64,000 nt of DNA from Alg239-R122 sp041746135 (GCA_041746135.1 JBGTHQ010000023.1:62001-126000), one strand, 5' to 3'; positions 1-9,578 are shown, numbered from the stretch's first letter. Notes: generated by a model from the sequence alone, not told the origin. Program-made: numbers and translations.

Positions 1-141
1 AAGCCGCAAAAAGCGGGAGGAACAGTGTTTTTGATGATTATTGAATTTGCAAAAGGTTAAAAAAGTCTTTAGATACATAACTGTGTTTGAAAACTGAGTC
101 GCACATTACGTCTAGTGTCAATTTACTGAGAGGAATATCTT
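1..141. other. Left edge: leader of the first PEP-CTERM gene
   Basis: A/T-rich non-coding sequence. One forward frame is open from base 1 to a TAA at 58-60 (19 codons), so the tail of a gene lying outside the window is possible but too short to identify. The right part carries a good ribosome binding site (GAGAGGAA) for the gene starting at 142. Confidence 0.3.
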
Positions 142-666
142 ATGAAATACTTGAAAACAGCAGCTATTACGGCTGTATTGGCTGCGGGGCTTTCCGTAGC
201 ACCTGTTAGTGCTGCTACGATTGTCGTGCCCTTGACGCCTGGCCCTGGTGGCACATTGTCTGGCGGATTCACACAGAATGTGTTGACCCCCACTTTCGAC
301 GACACGTTTCAATTCGTATTGCCTAGTGATGGTTTTGTCGGCGCATCGCTTGTCACTATTGCAGTTAATGCCGTCACGAACGTTGATTTCACCAGTGCAT
401 TTCTGAATGGTAACGCTCTTACCCTCAGCCCCACCGGTAATTTCGAGACAGGCAACGGAAACTTCGGCGTTATGAGTGGTTTGCAAGAGCTGCGCGTCAC
501 CGGAACTGGTGGCGGTAACGGCGATTACTCAGGCACGATCTCATTTAGACAGCTGGCAGCTGTTCCAGAGCCTGCTACCTGGGCATTTATGATCCTCGGC
601 TTTGGTGCCATCGGCTTCGCTATGCGCCGTCGCCGTAAAATGAATGTAAACGTCAGCTACGCCTGA
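142..666 (+). CDS. PEPxxWA-CTERM sorting domain protein
   Basis: A 174-residue secreted protein. Residues 1-24 form a Sec signal peptide ending in APVSA. The middle is a beta-rich, Gly/Thr/Asn-rich domain I do not recognise. Residues 141-166 are a PEPxxWA-CTERM sorting signal: VPEPATWAF, a short hydrophobic helix and a RRRRK cluster. Such tails are known to be recognised by exosortases, and the XrtV gene of this locus is the obvious candidate enzyme. The start is supported by GAGAGGAA 8 bases upstream, and a strong terminator follows, so it is probably a single-gene unit. Likely a surface or matrix protein; its exact role is unknown. Confidence 0.88.
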   Translation: MKYLKTAAITAVLAAGLSVAPVSAATIVVPLTPGPGGTLSGGFTQNVLTPTFDDTFQFVLPSDGFVGASLVTIAVNAVTNVDFTSAFLNGNALTLSPTGNFETGNGNFGVMSGLQELRVTGTGGGNGDYSGTISFRQLAAVPEPATWAFMILGFGAIGFAMRRRRKMNVNVSYA

Positions 667-672
667 TATTTT

Positions 673-706
673 AGGGCCCTGGAAATTGAATTTCCAGGGC
701 CCTTTT
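673..706 (+). terminator. Rho-independent terminator
   Basis: Perfect 13-bp stem (673-685 with 691-703), 5-base loop, then a T run. It lies 7 bases after the stop of the PEP-CTERM gene. Confidence 0.9.
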
Positions 707-816
707 ACTTCCTACAATATTTTTTCCCAAAGCATCCCATTCGGCTGATGTGTTTAGCATGGGCACTACATCTTAGTGCTTATCGACCTTATAAATTCCG
801 TTTTGTATTTAAAGAC

Positions 817-839
817 TTTCGGCAGTCAAAAAGCCGAAA
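817..839. promoter_or_regulatory. Inverted repeat upstream of the metalloprotease gene
   Basis: TTTCGGC at 817-823 and GCCGAAA at 833-839 form a perfect 7-bp inverted repeat with a 9-base spacer, 77 bases before the start at 916. It is not followed by a T run. It could be an operator or a leader hairpin. Confidence 0.35.
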
Positions 840-915
840 TATACGAGATTTTTCCTTAGCATTCCTTATGAAAACTTAAAGTCCACTTTCTCTATCTTGA
901 AACAGGGGGTTCCAC

Positions 916-2133
916 ATGAAAAAAATATTGCTCGCGACGAGTGCCTTGCTTGCGACATGCGCACTGGCCACACCAGCCAATGCTCTGAAGTTTGTTTTGA
1001 ACAACCAAGGCGGCGTTGAAGCCGGCACGAACGCGTTCCGTGGCTTTACCGCAGCAACCAATTTTTGGTCATCCGTGCTGACAAATGATGTCACCATCAA
1101 TCTGAATGTGCGCTTTGGGCAATTGGCTCCGAATGTATTGGGGTCGGCAGCTAGCACACGAGCCGGCGTTTTTGTGGAACCGTTCCTTAATGCACTCGCT
1201 GCGACCGGAACGACCAATCTGGACAGCCAAGCCGTATTCCCATCGCTCCGGCCGTCGCAATTTACTGACGAAGACGGAAACATAATTCAAAGTGTTCACG
1301 CGCTGATCTCCGCTCCGAAAGACAATGGTCTTGGCGTAGCAACCCCCGTTACGCGCACATTGGATGCAGATGGCAGTGCGAATAATGTGGTGCTCAATGC
1401 AAACACCGCAGTGCTCAAAGCCGTTGGCTTGTTTACAGGGGATACGAATGCAGCCGATGCTAACATAAGTTTCAGCAATCAGTTCAACTTCGATTTTGAC
1501 CCAACCGATGGCATTTCAAGCAACGCCATCGATTTTATTGGCGTTGCTATTCATGAAATTGGCCATGCCCTCGGTTTTGTCTCGGGTGTCGATACGTATG
1601 ATAGCGTAGGGGCGCAAAATCTTAATCTGGACCTCAACCAATTTCGGATCATGAGTACGCTCGATCTTTTCCGCTACAGCGCGTTGAGCGGTCAACTGGG
1701 TGTTCTCGATTGGGCTGTCGGCGGCGCTTTCGGTAGCAATGAGGCACCGTTCTTTTCGATTGATGGCGGCAAGTCCGTTTTCACCAGCGGATCGGGTCCC
1801 GGTTTCTTTTCTACAGGGCGGTCTCTGGGTGATCGTCAGCAGGCAAGTCACTGGAAAGACCTTAATCCGCCGCTTGGTTTGCTTGATCCTACAGTGGCAT
1901 TCGGTCAGGAAACGACCGTAACCACGCTTGATCTCGCAGCCTATGATGCCATGGGCTGGAATGTGAACTATGATGTTCTGGCAAATCCGAACCGGGCATT
2001 TACCGGCCGTGACTTGTTTGGCGCTATTCCTGAGCCTGCAACATGGGGAATGATGATTCTTGGTTTTGGGCTAATCGGTGGCGCCATGCGGAGACGCGGC
2101 AAAACCAACGTCAAATTTGCCTTTGCTCAATAA
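916..2133 (+). CDS. NF038122-type metalloprotease with PEP-CTERM signal
   Basis: A 405-residue secreted putative zinc peptidase. Residues 1-23 are a signal peptide (ending TPANA). The zinc motif HEIGHALGFVSGVD begins at residue 213: His213 and His217 are ligands and Glu214 the catalytic base. The metzincin third histidine is replaced by Ser223, so Asp226 is the likelier third ligand. Residues 371-396 are a sorting signal (IPEPATWG, hydrophobic helix, MRRRGK), a Gly-for-Ala variant of PEPxxWA. The start has GGGGG seven bases upstream and a strong terminator follows. It resembles a family of exosortase-sorted metalloproteases, probably acting on envelope or matrix proteins; the substrate is unknown. 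Confidence 0.88.
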   Translation: MKKILLATSALLATCALATPANALKFVLNNQGGVEAGTNAFRGFTAATNFWSSVLTNDVTINLNVRFGQLAPNVLGSAASTRAGVFVEPFLNALAATGTTNLDSQAVFPSLRPSQFTDEDGNIIQSVHALISAPKDNGLGVATPVTRTLDADGSANNVVLNANTAVLKAVGLFTGDTNAADANISFSNQFNFDFDPTDGISSNAIDFIGVAIHEIGHALGFVSGVDTYDSVGAQNLNLDLNQFRIMSTLDLFRYSALSGQLGVLDWAVGGAFGSNEAPFFSIDGGKSVFTSGSGPGFFSTGRSLGDRQQASHWKDLNPPLGLLDPTVAFGQETTVTTLDLAAYDAMGWNVNYDVLANPNRAFTGRDLFGAIPEPATWGMMILGFGLIGGAMRRRGKTNVKFAFAQ

Positions 2134-2150
2134 TAGCGTATATTGATTTT

Positions 2151-2182
2151 AAGGCCTGCTGACTTTTGTCAGCAGGCCTTTT
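2151..2182 (+). terminator. Rho-independent terminator
   Basis: Perfect 13-bp stem (2151-2163 with 2168-2180), TTTT loop and a trailing T run, 17 bases after the metalloprotease stop. Confidence 0.9.
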
Positions 2183-2322
2183 CTTATATATGCATATAAT
2201 GCGACAACATTTACCCAGTCGTTGGACGCTAGTTTTTTAAATTCTGTACTCAAATATTTTCCATTAACGTTTCTGCATAATCGTGCCATCAAAGTGACCG
2301 GCTTTGCGATAGGAACAAGCAT

Positions 2323-3336
2323 TTGAAATCATCAATTACAGATCACGATTACAACAGTACCGGTCATGTGACAGGTATAGTCATAATCGGGCGTAATGAG
2401 GGTGAGAGACTAAAGCGTTGCTTCAGATCGCTCCAAGGGCTGGGTTTATCGATGGTATATGTTGATTCCGCATCAACTGACGGCAGCCCAGAAATCGCGC
2501 GCGCATTTGACGCAGAAGTGATCGACCTAGATATGGCGGAACCGTTCACGGCCGCCAGAGCGCGAAACGAGGGTTTTCGTAAATTACGTGAAATTACACC
2601 ACATATCAGATATGTACAGTTTCTGGACGGAGATTGCGAAGTCGAGCCAGGCTGGATGGTAACAGCGCAGAATTTTGCCGATAATCACCCGAAAGTTGCC
2701 GTGGTTTGCGGTAGACGGCGAGAACGGTTTCCTGCGGCTTCACTATTTAACCGCTTATGCGATATGGAATGGAACACGCCCATCGGCAATGCTTTAGCAT
2801 GTGGTGGTGATGCTCTCATTCGAGTGAAGGCATTGGAAGAAATCGGCGGCTATAATTCTATGCTGATAGCAGGCGAGGAGCCTGAATTGTGCAGCAGGCT
2901 CCGAAACGCGGGGATGTACATTCATAGAATTGACGCACCGATGACAATTCATGATGCCGAGATGCATCACTTCGGGCAATGGTGGTTACGTGCGGTTCGT
3001 AGTGGATTCGGCTATGCCCAAGTGTGGTGGGAAACCCGCAATTCTGAATTCAGACTCTATGGTCACGAGCTGGCCAGAACAATTTTCTGGGCATTGCTGC
3101 TACCCTTATTGGCCATATTTTCGGCATTTTTCCACCCGCTGTTTCTCACATTTTTACCATTAATTTACAGTTTACAGATCGTCCGGCTTGCTGTCAGACA
3201 TGGGGCCGATCAAGCACTTTCCTGGAAAACTGCGCTTCTCAGCGTGGCAGGAAAATTTGCTGAACTGCAGGGCATGTTGCGACTGGTAGCGCGCTATATC
3301 AGACGTCAACCCGGTGGCACGATATTTTACAAATGA
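2323..3336 (+). CDS. Family 2 glycosyltransferase
   Basis: A 337-residue GT-A fold glycosyltransferase. Near the N-terminus is the GT2 opening IVIIGRNEGERL, then VDSASTDGSPEIA and the metal-binding FLDGDCEVEPGW. The C-terminus (about 245-290) carries hydrophobic segments suggesting membrane association. The start is TTG with AGGA 7 bases upstream. The stop overlaps the next glycosyltransferase start by 4 bases (ATGA), so the two are translationally coupled. It probably adds a sugar to the lipid-linked EPS repeat unit on the cytoplasmic face. Donor and acceptor cannot be told from sequence. Confidence 0.85.
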   Translation: MKSSITDHDYNSTGHVTGIVIIGRNEGERLKRCFRSLQGLGLSMVYVDSASTDGSPEIARAFDAEVIDLDMAEPFTAARARNEGFRKLREITPHIRYVQFLDGDCEVEPGWMVTAQNFADNHPKVAVVCGRRRERFPAASLFNRLCDMEWNTPIGNALACGGDALIRVKALEEIGGYNSMLIAGEEPELCSRLRNAGMYIHRIDAPMTIHDAEMHHFGQWWLRAVRSGFGYAQVWWETRNSEFRLYGHELARTIFWALLLPLLAIFSAFFHPLFLTFLPLIYSLQIVRLAVRHGADQALSWKTALLSVAGKFAELQGMLRLVARYIRRQPGGTIFYK

Positions 3337-4601
3337 GCATACGCGAAAGCCATAATAAACAGTGTGCAGATGACCACGAGGCTGTGCAAGTGGGCAGTAG
3401 CGGTAACATCGCCTATCTTACGAGCGAATATCCTGCTCCGTCCCACACGTTTATCCGGCGCGAAGTCGAACAACTCCGCAAGACCGGAATGAACATCAAG
3501 ACCTATAGCATCCGGCAGCCTGTTCCGAATCTTGACAGTCCAGTGGACAAGGCCATGCAGGCGGAAACGTTTTATGTTCTGAACCAAGGCATTGCTGCCT
3601 ATTTGGGGGTCCATCTAAAGGCTCTGTTGTTAAGGCCACGGGCATATTGGCGCCAGTTCAGACGTGCCTTGGCGCACCGTGTCCCCGGCGTCAGAGCATT
3701 TTTGTGGTCGATATTTCACTTTGCCGAAAGTATAGTACTCGCGGCTCAATTGGAACGTGACAATATAGGGCACTTACACAATCATTTCGGCAATTCCGCA
3801 GCTAATGTAGGAATGCTTGCGGCGCAATTTGCTAAAATACCCTGGAGCCTGACTCTGCATGGCATATCCGAAACGGATTATCCGGCCGGCATGCTGCTCA
3901 AAGACAAAATTGCCGCCGCAAAATTCGTGGCGTGTGTGTCTTGGTTCGGAAGGGCACAGGCGATGCGGATATCTTCTCCCGATCACTGGTACAAATTCCA
4001 TATTGTCCGGTGCGGAATCGATTTGGCGGAACTTCCCCAACAAGGCAAAAAGAGCGGTGAAGCTGGAAATATCCAAATTATATGTGTCGCACGACTTTCA
4101 GCTGAAAAAGGCCATATGGGTTTACTTGAAGCTCTCAAAGGATTAAAAACACGGGGCATTACAGCGGATACGACGCTGGTTGGCGACGGACCCTTGCATA
4201 AGGAAATCTCAGCCACAGTCATGCAACTGGGTCTGGAAAATCAGGTTCGGTTGCTAGGGAAAAAATCCGAACAGGAAACTCTTGATCTGATCGCGAAATC
4301 CGACCTGCTCGTGTTGCCCAGTTTCATGGAAGGATTGCCGGTAGTATTAATGGAAGCCATGGCTCTAGGAGTGCTTGTTATATCAAGCCGGGTTGCGGGC
4401 GTTCCCGAGCTGATCGATGACGGCAAAAACGGCATTCTTTTTCATCCAGCCAATTGGATGGACTTGGAGAATGAACTTTATGTGATGATAAGTGACCCGG
4501 AGAAAAGAGCTAAGATTGCACAAGCCGGACAATTGAAAATAGCAAAAGAATTTGAGATATCGGTCGCCACTGCGGAGCTTTCTGCATTGTTCAATGACTG
4601 A
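3333..4601 (+). CDS. Family 4 glycosyltransferase
   Basis: A 422-residue GT-B fold glycosyltransferase. The N-terminal acceptor domain begins IAYLTSEYPAPSHTFIRREV, a typical colanic-acid/EPS GT4 start. The C-terminal donor domain has VARLSAEKGH, LVGDGPL and the E-x7-E signature within FMEGLPVVLMEAMALG. It starts inside the stop of the preceding GT2 (ATGA overlap), so it is cotranscribed. The role is transfer of a retained-configuration sugar during EPS repeat-unit assembly; sugar specificity is unknown. Confidence 0.87.
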   Translation: MSIRESHNKQCADDHEAVQVGSSGNIAYLTSEYPAPSHTFIRREVEQLRKTGMNIKTYSIRQPVPNLDSPVDKAMQAETFYVLNQGIAAYLGVHLKALLLRPRAYWRQFRRALAHRVPGVRAFLWSIFHFAESIVLAAQLERDNIGHLHNHFGNSAANVGMLAAQFAKIPWSLTLHGISETDYPAGMLLKDKIAAAKFVACVSWFGRAQAMRISSPDHWYKFHIVRCGIDLAELPQQGKKSGEAGNIQIICVARLSAEKGHMGLLEALKGLKTRGITADTTLVGDGPLHKEISATVMQLGLENQVRLLGKKSEQETLDLIAKSDLLVLPSFMEGLPVVLMEAMALGVLVISSRVAGVPELIDDGKNGILFHPANWMDLENELYVMISDPEKRAKIAQAGQLKIAKEFEISVATAELSALFND

Positions 4602-4666
4602 ATAACGTAATGTTTGAAAAGAAAATTTAGGGGCCTACGATATTTTCAGGTCTTAGGAGCGAAGAA

Positions 4667-5314
4667 ATGATCTTTGACCAGTTTGATAGTATTCGTATTA
4701 TCAACTTGCCATATCGCACTGATCGTCGTGTGCAGACTGAACGCGAACTTGATCGCGTCGGTATGAAGGATGATCCGCGGGTCGCTTTCTTTAAAGCGTA
4801 CAGGCCTGAGGATGCAGGCTCCTTTTCGTCTCGCGGTGCGCATGGTGTTTTTAAAAGTCATCTTGCTATTCTAGAAGAAGCTGCGGAAACTGGGCACAGT
4901 GTTCTTGTAATGGAAGATGACGTTGATTTTATTTCAACTATACAAAATTATATCCTGCCTCCAGAATGGAGTATATTTTATGGTGGATACGAAGCGGAAA
5001 ATAAAAATGACTTATTGAATAGCAATATTATCGGTGCGCATATGATGGGGTTTTCCGCAGAAATAGTTGGAAATGTTGCGGAATATCTACGGAATCTGAA
5101 ATTTACCGGTACTCATCCACCTATTGACGGAGCTTATATTTGGTACAGACGCGCGTTCCCGGATGTGGTGACAGTCTTTGCAGAACCGGCTTTGGCATAT
5201 CAAAGGCCCTCCAGATCAGATATCGCAGATACTAAGATTTTGGACCGCATTCCGTTAATCGCGGGTCCGATTAATTATGCGCGCACTATTAAACGCGCGC
5301 TGTTTCGTAAATAA
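4667..5314 (+). CDS. Family 25 glycosyltransferase
   Basis: A 215-residue LPS/EPS-type GT25. It begins IRIINLPYRTDRR, the family hallmark, and contains the acidic metal-binding VMEDDVDF around residue 85. Members are soluble or peripheral enzymes decorating lipooligosaccharide or EPS, often with galactose. The start at 4667 is supported by TTAGGAG 7 bases upstream. It follows the GT4 gene by 65 bases and ends the operon, facing the convergent BY-kinase gene. It is notably A/T-rich in its middle. The sugar transferred is not predictable. Confidence 0.82.
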   Translation: MIFDQFDSIRIINLPYRTDRRVQTERELDRVGMKDDPRVAFFKAYRPEDAGSFSSRGAHGVFKSHLAILEEAAETGHSVLVMEDDVDFISTIQNYILPPEWSIFYGGYEAENKNDLLNSNIIGAHMMGFSAEIVGNVAEYLRNLKFTGTHPPIDGAYIWYRRAFPDVVTVFAEPALAYQRPSRSDIADTKILDRIPLIAGPINYARTIKRALFRK

Positions 5315-5434
5315 TGCGGAATCAGATCACACAGAGTTTTTGTTAACAATCTGCTGTATTATTATATTGCCAATAGATTGGCTGAATTAGTGATCGGCAT
5401 GTATTGCCTGGCAGATTTTCGAAAATGGCCCGGA

Positions 5435-6223
5435 TTATTTCGAGTAATATTTGCTGTAGGCCGCGTCTCCATAGCCATAAGGGTCTGCATATACCCCGCT
5501 ATAGCGGTTCAGCACAGTTCCAAGACAGGGTGTCGGATCAAGCATCGACACCGTATTTTGTATCTGTTTTTTCGACGTTATTCCCTGTTCCAACACCAGC
5601 ATATACGCATCGAGTTTTTGGGTCATCATCAACGTATCGTCATTGGCGAAAGCGGGAGGGAGATCGCAAATTACGATAGCGTCTTCAGGCAAGTGACGCA
5701 TTGCGGCGATCAGATTTTGCATACGGTTTCCGCCAACGAGCTCGGCTGAATTAAAGACCGCCGAATAGCTGGGGAACAGGGCCAGATTGCCATCGCCGAT
5801 CTTCCTGCCAATGGACTGCAAATCATCGGTTTCGCCGTTCAGATATTCGCTTAGACCCACTTCACCTTCGAGACCAAATATCTTGGCGAGCGAACACCGC
5901 CGCAGGTCGAAATCGAAAAGATAGATACTCTGGTTGGGAAGGCAGGATAGGGCAGCCGCCAAGTTGAGCGACAGAAAAGACTTGCCTGCCGCAGGTGTAG
6001 CCGATGTAATGCCGATGAGTTTCCACTTTCTGGCCTCTAGGCTTTTTATGATCTGAGAGCGCAGCAAATTGAAAGGCCTGGACCGAAGATCATTTGCCTG
6101 AAACCCAACAATGTGGTTATTCTCAAGCAACTGGGCTTCCGGGTCGATCCTAACAAGTGTTTCCGGATGCGGAATATGGATAGCATCGGAAGAGGGGGAC
6201 ATATGGATAGGTGTGTTCAACAA
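5435..6223 (-). CDS. CpsD/CapB-family BY-kinase-like ATPase
   Basis: A 262-residue P-loop protein of the polysaccharide co-polymerase system. Walker A is SATPAAGKS (74-82), Walker A' is YLFDFDLRR (101-109), and ICDLPPAF is the Walker B-like strand. The C-terminus holds a tyrosine cluster (YADPYGYGDAAYSKYYSK) typical of the autophosphorylated tail of bacterial tyrosine kinases. It lies just downstream of the chain-length protein, whose cytoplasmic tail would activate it. The start is uncertain: TTG at 6223 has GGAAG upstream, ATG at 6202 lacks one. It probably controls EPS polymerisation and export cycles. The kinase activity itself is inferred. Confidence 0.86.
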   Translation of the reverse strand: MLNTPIHMSPSSDAIHIPHPETLVRIDPEAQLLENNHIVGFQANDLRSRPFNLLRSQIIKSLEARKWKLIGITSATPAAGKSFLSLNLAAALSCLPNQSIYLFDFDLRRCSLAKIFGLEGEVGLSEYLNGETDDLQSIGRKIGDGNLALFPSYSAVFNSAELVGGNRMQNLIAAMRHLPEDAIVICDLPPAFANDDTLMMTQKLDAYMLVLEQGITSKKQIQNTVSMLDPTPCLGTVLNRYSGVYADPYGYGDAAYSKYYSK

Positions 6224-6265
6224 AATATCAATCTTCCAGAAAATTAAGTTTTATAAAACCAAGCT

Positions 6266-7717
6266 TTACCCGAGACTTTCTTTTCTTTTAGAAAAGAAAG
6301 AGAAGCGGCTGCCCGACTTTATCACATCTCGCGATTTCAGAGTGGGTATCACCGCCAGCGGAGGCTGGCCAAGTATGTTGGCAACCGTTTTGGGATCTCT
6401 AATTGGCTGCAATATAAGCTCCACCCCGAAAACCAAAACCAGACCAACAACCAGTCCTGCCCCAATACCTCCGGCAATTAGCAACAACCAGTTTGGTGAA
6501 ATTGGATCTTCGGGTATTACCGCCGGATCGATAATGGAAAGGCGCTCACCCATTTGCTCATTTCCCGCCTTTACCCCCGCCTGTGCAGCGAGCAAGCGAC
6601 CGGAAACCGTCTGATATTGTTCGTTCAGCCCGTCCAATTGCTGTTGTAATTGGGCAATTCTTTGCAGGACAAGAGGCGCGCGCGATTGAGCGCTCATTGT
6701 AGCGGAAGCTTGTGCATTCTCGCTGGATTTGGCAGCCCTCATAATGGCAATCTGCCGATTATTGAAATCCAACTGTTGCTGGATATTGTCCAAGGGCAGT
6801 TTTTCGACATTTTGATTCGCAAGTTGTTTGGCTTCTTCCAGACGCTGACGCGCGAATATGACATCGGGATGATTGTCTGAATATACCGCGCGTGCGGCCG
6901 CAAGCTGTGCTTCAGCCGATGCGATAATAGGGTCGCGTTTCGCGGAACCCAGTGCAGTTTGACGTTGCGCGATAAGCTGGGAGTTTTCGCGTTGCAGCGC
7001 CGCGATTTGCACATCATAACTGGCGCTGCTGCCGCCCATCATGGATATACCGCCGCTGTTCGCAAGAACCCCTCCATTCTGAGCCTTGATCATCGCGATC
7101 TGGTTTTCCAGTTCACGTATCTGTACGCTGAGTCCTGTCGCCTGATCTGAAAGAAACTGCTCGGTAGCTCCGGCCTGTTCGGAGTTCTCGCTGGAATCTA
7201 TGTTCAGGATTTGCTCTGTAATTTCCTGTGCGACACTTTGTGTTTTGACCGGATCCGAATAATCATAACTGAGCGAAAACGCGATCGTGGAATTATTATT
7301 GGCGTTCGACGGAGCGGTATCCGCCACAGGGGTGATAACAATTGAGTCGCGCATATCGTCTATAATCTCGGACAGAGGCGTCCCGGCCCGTTTGGACTGG
7401 TAGAGTTCGTAACGGTTGATAAGGTCAATCAGTCCCGGACGACTAAGAACCTGTTGCTGTATACGCAATATCCGTCGGTCCACCATCTCGGTAGCCCCGG
7501 CGCCCATAACATCGTCGGGCAGTTGAGAAGATTCAACCAACAGAATGGCTTCGGAACGATAGGTGGTTGGCAATAGAAAATATGCAGCTATCCCGGCAAT
7601 CGCGCATAATATCAGCGGCACTATAAGCAGCCATTTTCGTTGCCAGATTATGGCAGGAATATAAGACAGGAAATTTCCGCCTTCGGATTCTAGATCATCA
7701 AATTCACTCGTACTCAT
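6266..7717 (-). CDS. Wzz/GumC-type polysaccharide chain-length protein
   Basis: A 483-residue polysaccharide co-polymerase. TM1 lies near residues 30-51 (WLLIVPLILCAIAGIAAYFLL). A long periplasmic region rich in Gln/Glu/Ala follows, with predicted coiled coils (about 170-400). The C-terminal part has the family signature ISPNW before TM2 (about 408-437). It has no fused kinase domain; the kinase is the separate downstream gene. The start overlaps the stop of the outer-membrane barrel gene by 4 bases, so these form one operon. It sets polymer length and bridges the inner membrane to the export porin. Confidence 0.88.
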   Translation of the reverse strand: MSTSEFDDLESEGGNFLSYIPAIIWQRKWLLIVPLILCAIAGIAAYFLLPTTYRSEAILLVESSQLPDDVMGAGATEMVDRRILRIQQQVLSRPGLIDLINRYELYQSKRAGTPLSEIIDDMRDSIVITPVADTAPSNANNNSTIAFSLSYDYSDPVKTQSVAQEITEQILNIDSSENSEQAGATEQFLSDQATGLSVQIRELENQIAMIKAQNGGVLANSGGISMMGGSSASYDVQIAALQRENSQLIAQRQTALGSAKRDPIIASAEAQLAAARAVYSDNHPDVIFARQRLEEAKQLANQNVEKLPLDNIQQQLDFNNRQIAIMRAAKSSENAQASATMSAQSRAPLVLQRIAQLQQQLDGLNEQYQTVSGRLLAAQAGVKAGNEQMGERLSIIDPAVIPEDPISPNWLLLIAGGIGAGLVVGLVLVFGVELILQPIRDPKTVANILGQPPLAVIPTLKSRDVIKSGSRFSFFSKRKESLG

Positions 7718-8937
7718 CGAATATTCCCAAACCTGTATGATATGCCAACATTGCCCTCGAAATTGGGCTTGCGATCAATCTGAAAGCCGAATGTGTCCGA
7801 ATACCCAGCGGAGACAAATCCCGACAAACGATCGCCGAAGCGATGACTAAACCGTGCCGAACCTCTGACATAATCGATAGCCTGTAGCTCATCATCCACG
7901 ATCGAATTGGAGGAATGGGAATAGCTGGCGCTGATCCTCAGATCGTCGGTGCGGTTCAGTCTTTGACTATATCCAAAGTCGATCGATGTTTGGGTTCGAA
8001 CGCCGCCGAATGAAGTGGGCAGAGTATTGCGCGAAGCACCCAAACAAAAATTATTATATTCCCTGTTTCGGCAAATATTCAAAGAGCCGGCCAAATCCGA
8101 TGAAGACGTGCGGCCTGTTCCAGTTTCCAAGCGGGTAAATGCTACGCCTAGAGAGGCAGAAACAGTAAGGTCTGAAGCAATTCTTGAAGACCACGTTACC
8201 GTAGGAGTAGCTGTGAACGCGTCCCCCAGACTTGACCCCAGATAATCCGTTTCGCCAAGAGCGAGAGAAACGCCGACATTGCCGACTTCAGAAACTTGAC
8301 GCGAATAGCCGATACTCTGACTATAATAATTATAATCGGTTTGAAAGACGGCATCGTCATAGCGCAATGCGGACGCAGCTAAACTCGCATTTATCGTCTC
8401 GATCGAGGAAAGCTTGCTCGATAGACCGATTCCCGCCTGAAGCTGATTGCGCCGACTATTCTGTCCGATCAAACCAATATCGTCGGCAATATCGGGAACT
8501 ATGACAGGTTGATTGGTAGGGTCTACCGGTAAGAAAAAAGCATCATTCACACCGACGATACTGCTGTTGAAACCGACATTTGCGCTGATGCTCGTAAGTT
8601 CCGAAAGACGGTTTTCAACCAGACCATTCACGCCGTAACTGCTGGTCGACTGCACCTCGTCCAAATATTCCTCAAAGCGCAAAAAACCGTCCAAGTGATA
8701 GGTCGTAAGCGCGTCTTCAACAACAAGCCGGGGAACCACGTCGACGGTTATACTGGGGCTGGTTCCCGTAGATTCAAGCGACTGCAAGGGATTGGTGGAA
8801 AGTCCGGTGGCGACGGATACATCCGTCGTGAAAACGCTTTGCGCATTTACGGGCGTTGCCACCAGAGCGGCTCCGGCAATCCCGACCAACAGTTGCGAGC
8901 GCAACCCTGTATGTTTCAGACCTGAATTCATTTTCAT
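7714..8937 (-). CDS. Outer-membrane beta-barrel protein of the EPS locus
   Basis: About 407 residues. The N-terminus is a signal peptide ending PVNAQ. The rest is a run of alternating amphipathic strands with many Tyr, Ser and Asn residues, and the chain ends in ISYRFGNIR, as expected for an outer-membrane barrel. In related EPS/exosortase loci a barrel protein sits between the Wza-like and Wzz-like genes, as here, and probably forms or supports the export channel. The reading frame is open to a TTG at 8958, but ATG at 8937 or 8931 is likelier; GGGGG lies 7 bases before 8931. Confidence 0.75.
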   Translation of the reverse strand: MKMNSGLKHTGLRSQLLVGIAGAALVATPVNAQSVFTTDVSVATGLSTNPLQSLESTGTSPSITVDVVPRLVVEDALTTYHLDGFLRFEEYLDEVQSTSSYGVNGLVENRLSELTSISANVGFNSSIVGVNDAFFLPVDPTNQPVIVPDIADDIGLIGQNSRRNQLQAGIGLSSKLSSIETINASLAASALRYDDAVFQTDYNYYSQSIGYSRQVSEVGNVGVSLALGETDYLGSSLGDAFTATPTVTWSSRIASDLTVSASLGVAFTRLETGTGRTSSSDLAGSLNICRNREYNNFCLGASRNTLPTSFGGVRTQTSIDFGYSQRLNRTDDLRISASYSHSSNSIVDDELQAIDYVRGSARFSHRFGDRLSGFVSAGYSDTFGFQIDRKPNFEGNVGISYRFGNIR

Positions 8938-8954
8938 ACCCCCGCAGGACAAGA

Positions 8955-9578
8955 TCAAGGAACGATGATCGTATCTCCGCTTTCTATGTTCGGGATCTCA
9001 CCGCGCGCGACTGCTCCAGCCGCACCCCTGCTTTTAAATATACCCTGTAGTCGGGAATTGATCGTGATCAAACCCGCAGGCGTTTTGCGAATAATGGATA
9101 CCGAATCCAAATCCGCAAATTCACTTGGGCCACCGGCCATACTCAACGCTTCTAGTAAGTTGATATACCGTCCAGGGGTAAAACTGCCGGGGCTGTTGAC
9201 GCGGCCCATGACCGAAAACTGCAATCCTGCAGGATCGCGAACTGAAACAGTCACTTGCGGAACTTGACCCCGGTACTGGCTTTCCAAACCTTTGCTGATG
9301 ACTTCTTCCAGTTGGTAGGGAAGCCTGCCCTGGGCCAAGACACGGCCAACCAGAGGAAAAGAAAATGTCCCATCCGGCAAAACACGTATCTCTCTTTGCA
9401 GGCGCTCTTCGCCCCACACATATACTTCGATCGTATCGCCAGGATTGATCGCATAAGGTATTTGTACGACAGCAGGCACCGCTCTCGCGTCCACAGTCAA
9501 CGGAATTTCTTTCAAATCCTGCGCCTGCAGTGTCATAGATACGCATGCAAGAATTAGCGCCAGTACATATTTAACCAT
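8955..9578 (-). CDS. Wza-like polysaccharide export protein
   Basis: A 207-residue periplasmic/outer-membrane export protein. A signal peptide (residues 1-19, ending LQAQ) is followed by the Poly_export domain (YAINPGDTIEVYVWGEERL, then VLPDGTFSFPLVGRV) and one SLBB-like domain (VMGRVNSPGSFTPGRY). It is shorter than E. coli Wza and has no visible lipobox or C-terminal transmembrane helix, so the downstream barrel protein probably supplies the membrane pore. It is the first gene of the four-gene export operon read leftward. The intergenic region with the divergent TPR gene would hold its promoter. Confidence 0.9.
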   Translation of the reverse strand: MVKYVLALILACVSMTLQAQDLKEIPLTVDARAVPAVVQIPYAINPGDTIEVYVWGEERLQREIRVLPDGTFSFPLVGRVLAQGRLPYQLEEVISKGLESQYRGQVPQVTVSVRDPAGLQFSVMGRVNSPGSFTPGRYINLLEALSMAGGPSEFADLDSVSIIRKTPAGLITINSRLQGIFKSRGAAGAVARGEIPNIESGDTIIVP

